From NCBI GenBank assembly GCA_026708055.1, contig JAPOVS010000060.1:1-64000 (forward strand): a DNA stretch of 64,000 bases, written 5' to 3'. The notes below the pieces were generated by a model. It made no database searches and was not told the origin of the DNA. It was given only the letters and a program-made list of their open reading frames with translations. This document shows, in pieces, positions 58,170 through 64,000 of this stretch (positions are counted from its first letter, which is position 1; each line of letters begins with the position of its first letter). The stretch comes from a bacterium. Lineage in GTDB: Bacteria; Actinomycetota; Acidimicrobiia; Acidimicrobiales; CATQHL01. Made by a program: the position numbers and the translations under genes.

Positions 58170-59605
58170 TGACCGGCTACCCGGACATCGGTCTCTACAT
58201 CGGCGGTTCGTGGCGCACGACGGCGGATGGTCTGCCGGTGGTGAACCCGGCGAATGAGCAGGTCATCGGCCGGCTCTCCTGTGCCGGGCAGCAGGACCTG
58301 GACGACGCGCTGGAGGCGGCCGCTGAGGGCTTCAAGGTCTGGAGCCGGACCGCCCCGAGGGACCGCGCCGATGTCCTGCGGGCGGCTGCGGCTCTCCTGC
58401 GCCGGCGGCAGGACGAGATCGCCCGCGACATCACCTTGGAGCACGGCAAGCCGCTCCGGCAGGCCGCCTTGGAGGTCGTACGGGGCTGTGAGTTCTTCGA
58501 GTGGGACGCCGGTGAGGCGGTCCGCGCCTACGGGCGGGTGGTCCCGAGCGGGCCGGGCATCAGCTATGTCGTCCATCAGCAGCCGATCGGCCCGGTGGCC
58601 GCTTTCTCGCCGTGGAACTTCCCGATGAGCCAGCCGGCGCGCAAGGTGGCGGGTGCTCTGGCGGCGGGATGCTCCATCATCCTCAAGGCGTCCGAGGAGA
58701 CGCCGGCGGGCGCCATGCACATCGCCCGGGCGTTCGGTGATGCGGGCCTGCCGGCGGGCGTGCTGAACCTGGTGTTCGGCGTGCCGTCGGAGCTCTCGGA
58801 GTACTTGATTCCCCACGGGGCGGTCCGGCTGGTTGCCTTCACCGGTTCGACGGCGGTGGGGCGGCGGCTCGCCGGGCTGGCTGCCGAGCACATGACCCCG
58901 GTGCTCATGGAGCTCGGGGGTCACGCGCCGGTGATCGTCTGCGAGGACACCGACGTGAAGGCCGCGGCGGTCGCCTCGGCGGTGCGCAAGATGCGCAACG
59001 CCGGGCAGGTGTGCACGTCGCCGACGCGTTTCTTCGTGCACGACAGCGTCTTCGAGGAGTTCCTGGACGTGTTCACCGAGCGCGCCGCGGCGACGGTGGT
59101 CGGCGACGGCATGGCACCCGGCGTCGAGATGGGCCCGCTGGCCAACGACCGCCGGCTGGCGGCGCTGAGCGAGCTGGTGGCGGACGCACGCGGCAAGGGA
59201 GCCACCGTCACCACGGGCGGGGAGAGGATCGGATCCTGCGGCTATTTCCTCCAGCCCACCGTGCTGGCCGAGGTGCCCGCCGATGCGCGGGTCATGCAGG
59301 TGGAGCCGTTCGGGCCATTGGCGGTGGTGAACCGGGTGGGGTCGCTGGACGAGGCCATCGACTGCGCCAACGCGGTGCCCTACGGGCTGGCCGCGTACGG
59401 GTTCACTGACCGCGCCGACTACGCGGATCGCATGGTCGAGCGGGTCGAGGCCGGGAACCTGTCGATCAACACGCTGGAGGCGTCGGTGCCCGAGACGCCG
59501 TTCGGAGGCGTGAAGTCCAGCGGCTACGGCCGTGAGGGCGGCGTCGAGGGCCTGCACAACTACATGGTCGTCAAGAACGTCTCGCACAGCATCGAGATCG
59601 TCTGA
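58169..59605 (+). CDS. NAD(P)-dependent aldehyde dehydrogenase
   Basis: A 478-residue ALDH. The nucleotide-binding region has FSPWNFPMSQPARK and FTGSTAVGRRL; the general base Glu is in MELGGHAPVIV and the nucleophile Cys is near residue 282 in NAGQVCTSPTR. ATG at 58169 is preferred over the GTG at 58160 because of the overlap with the upstream stop. It resembles succinate-semialdehyde dehydrogenases, and in this context could act on 2-aminomuconate semialdehyde. The choice is inference. Confidence 0.88.
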   Translation: MTGYPDIGLYIGGSWRTTADGLPVVNPANEQVIGRLSCAGQQDLDDALEAAAEGFKVWSRTAPRDRADVLRAAAALLRRRQDEIARDITLEHGKPLRQAALEVVRGCEFFEWDAGEAVRAYGRVVPSGPGISYVVHQQPIGPVAAFSPWNFPMSQPARKVAGALAAGCSIILKASEETPAGAMHIARAFGDAGLPAGVLNLVFGVPSELSEYLIPHGAVRLVAFTGSTAVGRRLAGLAAEHMTPVLMELGGHAPVIVCEDTDVKAAAVASAVRKMRNAGQVCTSPTRFFVHDSVFEEFLDVFTERAAATVVGDGMAPGVEMGPLANDRRLAALSELVADARGKGATVTTGGERIGSCGYFLQPTVLAEVPADARVMQVEPFGPLAVVNRVGSLDEAIDCANAVPYGLAAYGFTDRADYADRMVERVEAGNLSINTLEASVPETPFGGVKSSGYGREGGVEGLHNYMVVKNVSHSIEIV

Positions 59606-59624
59606 GCAGGGTTCCCGCCGCGAC

Positions 59625-60578
59625 ATGCGCTACGCCAGAGCCGACGCCAAAGCCCACGCCCGGGCCAACCTGACCGGCATCTGGGCGGCCGCTCTGACGC
59701 CGTTCACGGGCGATCTGCGGCTGGACGAGGACGGGTTCCGCCACAACGTCCGCCATTGGGTTGAGGACCTGGGCATCGCCGGGCTCTTCATCTCCGGGAA
59801 GCAGGGCGAGTTCTTCTCGATGAGCCTCGACGAGCGCAAGCGGAGCCTGGAGTTGGCCGTTGAGGCCGTCGGGGGTGGGGCGCAGACCATGATGTCCTGC
59901 TCGGACCAGAACCTGGACGTCGTCCTGGAGCTGGCCCGCCACGCCCAGGACGCCGGGGCGGACTACATCGTGGTCCACGCCCCGACGCTGCACTTCGCCG
60001 CCGAGCACGACGAGACGGTCTTCCGGTACTACGAGACGATCTCGGAGACCGTCGACGTCGGCATGGCCCTGTGGAGCCACCCCGACAGCGGCTACCTGAT
60101 GTCGCCGGGGCTCTGCAACCGGCTGGCCGACCTGGACAACGTGGTGGCCATCAAGTACAGCGTGCCGCGCCCGCTGTACGCCGAACTCACCGCCGCGGCC
60201 TCGGATCGCATCGCCGTGAGCACCGCCTCGGAGGACGACTGGCTCGACAACATCCTCGAACTCGGCTGGAAGCTGTACCTGTGCTCGTCGCCGCCGTACC
60301 TGCTGCAGACGGCCGCAGACCGGCGCATGCACGACTACACGCAGGCGGCGTTCGCCGGGGACGCCGCCGGGGCGCGCCGCATCAGCGAGAGCCTGAACCC
60401 CGTGCGCGACGCCCTGAAGCGGACCAGGCCCCCCGAGAAGCCCCACGCCCACCAGAAGTACTGGCAGGAACTGCTCGGACAGGTCGGCGGCCGGGTCCGC
60501 CCGCCCCTCCTGGAGCTCACCGACGCCGAGAAGGCGGCTACACGAGCGGCCTTCGAGGGGTGCGGCCTGCAGGCGTGA
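59625..60578 (+). CDS. DapA/NanA-family Schiff-base lyase
   Basis: A 317-residue TIM-barrel protein. The Schiff-base Lys is in NVVAIKYSVPRP, and the substrate-carboxylate region reads GLFISGKQGEFFSMS in place of GxxGE. The Tyr normally in VVTPYY of dihydrodipicolinate synthase is not present; the region reads YIVVHAPTLHF. It is therefore probably an aldolase/lyase or hydratase for another 2-oxo acid, perhaps the end of the aromatic pathway. ATG at 59625, 19 bases after the ALDH stop. Confidence 0.75.
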   Translation: MRYARADAKAHARANLTGIWAAALTPFTGDLRLDEDGFRHNVRHWVEDLGIAGLFISGKQGEFFSMSLDERKRSLELAVEAVGGGAQTMMSCSDQNLDVVLELARHAQDAGADYIVVHAPTLHFAAEHDETVFRYYETISETVDVGMALWSHPDSGYLMSPGLCNRLADLDNVVAIKYSVPRPLYAELTAAASDRIAVSTASEDDWLDNILELGWKLYLCSSPPYLLQTAADRRMHDYTQAAFAGDAAGARRISESLNPVRDALKRTRPPEKPHAHQKYWQELLGQVGGRVRPPLLELTDAEKAATRAAFEGCGLQA

Positions 60579-60623
60579 GAGCCCGATCGCAGCCCGGAAA
60601 CCAATAGGGCCCGAAACCGATAG

Positions 60624-61184
<561 letters not shown>

Positions 61185-61275
61185 GGCCCGAGATGTCCCG
61201 AGCACCTGCGACGTCCCGCCCGCTACGGGCCGCCTCCGGCCAACCGGGCACCGACTGTCCTGTGCGCTCGAGGCC

Positions 61276-62607
61276 ATGACCGCTCCGGACATCCCGCTCA
61301 CGACCGGTGCCGAGACGGCTGCGGCCCTCGACGCTGCCGATCCGCTGGCGGGGTTCCGCGACGAGTTCCACCTTCCGGCGGGCCGCGACGGAGCGCCGCA
61401 GATCTACCTGGCGGGCAACTCGCTGGGGGCCGCGCCGCGCGCCGCCGCCGGCTACGTGAACGCCGAGTTGGATCGCTGGGCCAGCCTCGGGGTGGCCGGA
61501 CACTTCGCCGGCGAGTCAGCGTGGGCGCCGTACCACGAGTTGCTGACGGACCCGCTGGGGCGGCTGGTCGGCGGGCGCCCGCACGAGGTCGTGGCCATGA
61601 ACTCCCTCACCGTCAACCTGCACCTGCTGATGGTGAGCTTCTACGACCCCACTGCGGACCGGCACAAGGTCCTCATCGAGGACCACGCCTTCCCCAGCGA
61701 CCACTTCGCCGTCGAGAGCCAGATCCGCCAGCGCGGCGGCGACCCGGCGCGCTCGCTGGTGCTGGCCCGACCGCGCCCCGGCGAGCAGACGCTGCGGCGC
61801 GAGGACCTGCTGGCGCTGATCGCCGAGGCGGGTGCCGAGCTGGCGCTCGTGCTGCTCCCCGGCGTGCAGTACTACACCGGCCAGGTGCTCCCGCTGGCGG
61901 AGATCACCGCCGCCGCCCACGACGTCGGCGCCCGGGCGGGTTTCGACCTGGCGCACGCCGTGGGCAACGTCCCGCTGGCGCTGCACGACTGGAACGTCGA
62001 CTTCGCCGTCTGGTGCAGCTACAAGTACCTCAACGGAGGCCCGGGCGCAGTCGGGGGCGCCTTCGTGCACGAGCGCCACGTGATCGACCGCTCGCTCCCC
62101 AAGCTCCTGGGGTGGTGGGGGCAGCGCCCCGACATCCGCTTCGAGATGGGCACCGTCTTCGAGACCGTTCCCAGCGTGGAGTCCTGGCAGCTCTCGAACC
62201 CGTCGATCCTCGCCATGGCGGCCCTGCGGGCGTCTCTCGACATCTTCGACCGGGCGGGCGGCATGGTGCCGCTGCGAGCCAAGTCGGAGCGGCAGTTCGC
62301 CTACCTCGGCTTCCTGCTCGCCGAGGTGATCGGTGACCGGGCCGAGAGCATCACACCGGTGGCGCCGGCTGAGCGCGGCTGCCAGAACTCCCTGCGGATC
62401 CGGGCGCCGGGCATCGACGGGCGCGCCGTGCACCGGGGATTGACCGAGGCCGACGTCGCCTGCGACCGGCGACACCCCGACGTGATCCGCGTGGCGCCGG
62501 CGCCTCTCTACAACTCGTTCTCCGACATCCGGCGATTCGTCTACATCCTGGACCGCGTGCTCGACGAGGCGGGACGCTCACGGGGGCGCCGTCCGGTATG
62601 TCCGTGA
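61276..62607 (+). CDS. kynU: Kynureninase
   Basis: A 443-residue PLP enzyme that splits kynurenine or 3-hydroxykynurenine into (hydroxy)anthranilate and alanine. Diagnostic blocks are YLAGNSLGAAPRAA, PSDHFAVESQIRQRG, GFDLAHAVGNVPLALHDW and the PLP Lys in WCSYKYLNGGPG. The C-terminus RVAPAPLYNSFSDIRRFVYI is typical. ATG at 61276. It precedes a convergent flavoprotein gene by five bases. Tryptophan dioxygenase and formamidase are not in the window. Confidence 0.93.
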   Translation: MTAPDIPLTTGAETAAALDAADPLAGFRDEFHLPAGRDGAPQIYLAGNSLGAAPRAAAGYVNAELDRWASLGVAGHFAGESAWAPYHELLTDPLGRLVGGRPHEVVAMNSLTVNLHLLMVSFYDPTADRHKVLIEDHAFPSDHFAVESQIRQRGGDPARSLVLARPRPGEQTLRREDLLALIAEAGAELALVLLPGVQYYTGQVLPLAEITAAAHDVGARAGFDLAHAVGNVPLALHDWNVDFAVWCSYKYLNGGPGAVGGAFVHERHVIDRSLPKLLGWWGQRPDIRFEMGTVFETVPSVESWQLSNPSILAMAALRASLDIFDRAGGMVPLRAKSERQFAYLGFLLAEVIGDRAESITPVAPAERGCQNSLRIRAPGIDGRAVHRGLTEADVACDRRHPDVIRVAPAPLYNSFSDIRRFVYILDRVLDEAGRSRGRRPVCP

Positions 62608-62640
62608 TTCATCTACGTCCTGGATCGCGTACTTGAAGAG
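62608..62640 (+). pseudogene. Duplicate remnant of the kynU 3' end
   Basis: ttc-atc-tac-gtc-ctg-gat-cgc-gta-ctt-gaa-gag encodes FIYVLDRVLEE and closely parallels the kynU tail FVYILDRVLDE at about 62537-62569, with many silent third-base differences. It directly follows the kynU stop. Because the two differ at synonymous sites, it looks like the tail of a diverged paralog left by recombination, not a recent tandem copy. It overlaps the C-terminal codons of the convergent gene. Confidence 0.5.
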
Positions 62641-63866
62641 GCGGCCCGATGGGCGCGCTCGTCCGCGAAGGCGCCGCCGCCGAGCGCGCCCCGCTGCCAG
62701 CGGTCGGGGGTCAGCACCAGGGCGCGGGGGTAGTCCTCGAACAGCCAGCGGGCGAAGTTGCGGCGCGTCCACGGTGTCGCCCCGGAGATCCCCACCGCCG
62801 CGTTGCAGCCTGCGGGGCTGCGCAGGGCGCTCCCCAGCATGCGGGTGAACCGGAAGTCTCGCCAGAGGTGGTGCGCCACGCCTGAGCGGTAGAGCCGCCG
62901 GGCAGCCGCCTCATCGTCGGGCCCCGCCCGGACCAGGGCCTCTGCGGCCAGCAGCCCGCTGAGCAGCGCCTGGCCGATGCCCTCACCGGTCATGGGATCG
63001 CCCACCCCGGCCGCGTCGCCGCAGAACAGCACCCGCCCCGACGCCAAGGGCAGATCACCCAGCCGGGTGGGGATCGGCCAGGCCCGGGGCCGGTCGGCGG
63101 GGGTCGCCTCGGATCCCAGAACGGCGGCGATGTGCGGGCGGCTGCGGAGCTCGTTCCACAGCCGGGCGAGGCTGCCGGTGCTGTGTGTGGACCGAGAGAC
63201 GCCGAAGCCCACGTTCGCGGTGCCGTCGGGCAGGGGGAACATCCAGACGTAGCCGGGCAGGATCTCCGGCTCGAACCAGACGCGCAGCGCCTCGCCGGCC
63301 TGCGGTCCGACGCCGGTGTAGTACTGGCGGAAGGCATGCCAGTCGCCCCGGTACGACGGCAGCGAAAGCCCCAGCATCCGCCGCACCGGCGACCACATGC
63401 CGTCGGCGGCGACGGCGTAGCGGGCGTGTACCGCGCCCGACGCCGGCGTGGTGAGCGCCACCCGGTCGCTCCCGACGGCCACCCCGTCGCAGGCGCAGCC
63501 GTCGAGGACCTCGACGCCGACCCGCCGCGCCAGGTCCACGAGGGCGGCGTCGAGATCGTGGCGCTGCGCGGTCGCCGCGTACTGGCCGTCGGGGGGGAAC
63601 GGGTAGGCCACCTCACGCCCCGAGGGAGAGCGGATCACCAGGCCCGTCGCCGCGCGCCACGACGGAACCGACGCCGGGTCCAGCCCCAGGTGTTCCAGCA
63701 GGCGCAGCGCCCCCGTCGTGAGCCCGTCCCCGCAGTACTTGTCACGGGGGAAGCGCGTCCTGTCCAGTACGACGACGCCCCGTCCCGCCCGCGCCAGACC
63801 GATGGCCGCGGCGACGCCCGCCGGGCCGGCCCCGACAACGGCGACATCGGCGGTGAGGTGCTTCAC
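62613..63866 (-). CDS. Geranylgeranyl-reductase-family FAD oxidoreductase
   Basis: A 417-residue flavoprotein. The FAD motif is VAVVGAGPAGVAAAIGLARAG, followed by RTRFPRDKYCGDGLTTGAL (typical of the family) and GRVLFCGDAAGVGDPMTGEG. Family members reduce isoprenoid side chains of quinones or lipids. GTG start at 63866 overlaps the stop of the upstream gene. Its last codons lie within a duplicated kynU-tail segment, so its C-terminus (RAASSSTRSRT) may be altered. Confidence 0.85.
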   Translation of the reverse strand: MKHLTADVAVVGAGPAGVAAAIGLARAGRGVVVLDRTRFPRDKYCGDGLTTGALRLLEHLGLDPASVPSWRAATGLVIRSPSGREVAYPFPPDGQYAATAQRHDLDAALVDLARRVGVEVLDGCACDGVAVGSDRVALTTPASGAVHARYAVAADGMWSPVRRMLGLSLPSYRGDWHAFRQYYTGVGPQAGEALRVWFEPEILPGYVWMFPLPDGTANVGFGVSRSTHSTGSLARLWNELRSRPHIAAVLGSEATPADRPRAWPIPTRLGDLPLASGRVLFCGDAAGVGDPMTGEGIGQALLSGLLAAEALVRAGPDDEAAARRLYRSGVAHHLWRDFRFTRMLGSALRSPAGCNAAVGISGATPWTRRNFARWLFEDYPRALVLTPDRWQRGALGGGAFADERAHRAASSSTRSRT

Positions 63867-64000
63867 GTGCCGTCGATGGGCTGGGCCTCCGTCTCCGCCT
63901 CGGCGTCGGCAGGTCCTCCCTCGGGTTCGATCTCGGTGGCCTCGCCGCCTTCGCCGGTCTGGCCCTCCGCCGGCGGCTCAGCCGGCTCAACCGGCTCGGT
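63863..64000 (-). CDS. C-terminal part of an unidentified gene (runs off window)
   Basis: The minus frame entering from the window edge encodes about 45 residues of acidic, Pro/Glu/Ala-rich sequence (TEPVEPAEPPAEGQTGEGGE ... PIDGT) to a TGA overlapping the next gene's GTG. Only a low-complexity tail is visible, so the protein cannot be identified. The coupling suggests an operon with the geranylgeranyl-reductase-like gene. Confidence 0.6.
   Translation of the reverse strand, partial: TEPVEPAEPPAEGQTGEGGEATEIEPEGGPADAEAETEAQPIDGT

Overview
This is a very GC-rich chromosomal window from an actinobacterium. Features pointing that way are GTG/GTGA-linked operons, possible leaderless starts, many LLM flavin/F420-type oxidoreductases and HTH/PIN toxin-antitoxin debris. 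An Acidimicrobiia-like genome fits best, but that is inference from style and not from a marker gene. I see no rRNA, tRNA or CRISPR array.

Layout. (1) 1-7520 is an accessory island. It holds a ~1.2 kb direct repeat carrying HTH-antitoxin, PIN-toxin and VapB genes (one copy internally deleted), an AlbA/Schlafen-type regulator with a palindromic operator, a DUF4143-ATPase remnant, a NERD protein, a nucleotidyltransferase-HEPN fusion, a gutted IS3 element, and several antitoxins whose toxins survive only as their first 7-12 codons. (2) 7554-17124 is a catabolic block. Nine co-oriented minus-strand genes (amidohydrolases, FAD monooxygenase, alpha/beta hydrolases, RidA-like proteins, SDR, ACMSD-like amidohydrolase) face a divergent FAD monooxygenase whose start appears frameshifted. 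(3) 17278-22127 is a complete BMP/nucleoside-type ABC importer. (4) 22267-30208 is a ROK-regulated sugar/amino-sugar locus: M20 hydrolase, periplasmic-binding lipoprotein, RbsC-like permease, YhfX-like PLP protein, ATPase and NagB. (5) 30257-32178 holds an 85-bp tandem repeat, a methyltransferase-uracil-DNA-glycosylase fusion and a small orphan gene. (6) 32296-53196 is a second catabolic block: a molybdenum hydroxylase large subunit, a DUF1116 protein, an M20 hydrolase, three LLM oxidoreductases, a GMC oxidoreductase with a small subunit, an alpha/beta hydrolase, a second BMP importer whose two permeases lie on opposite strands, and hydantoinase A and B. (7) 53351-62607 is a MarR-controlled locus with an ABC importer, a mu-crystallin-family protein, an aldehyde dehydrogenase, a DapA-like lyase, 3-hydroxyanthranilate dioxygenase and kynureninase. 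(8) 62613-64000 holds a geranylgeranyl-reductase-like flavoprotein and the tail of a further gene.

How it works together (inference). Lipoprotein-fed importers bring in nitrogenous aromatic, heterocyclic or sugar compounds. Flavin monooxygenases open or hydroxylate rings, and RidA, hydrolase, amidohydrolase and hydantoinase steps release amines. The last locus matches the lower kynurenine pathway. All four importer lipoproteins, from three different families, share a Pro/Glu-rich tether after the lipid-anchored Cys.

The most unusual structures are two gene junctions of one minus-strand operon. At 42064-42114 and 40877-41042 the stop/start overlap (GTGA) has been multiplied into chains of tiny ORFs. 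At the first junction these run without a gap from the permease to the next enzyme gene. Also notable are the repeated truncation of toxins in the island, a 19-bp perfect hairpin after a substrate-binding-protein gene, and a 75-bp inverted repeat enclosing a single peptidase gene.
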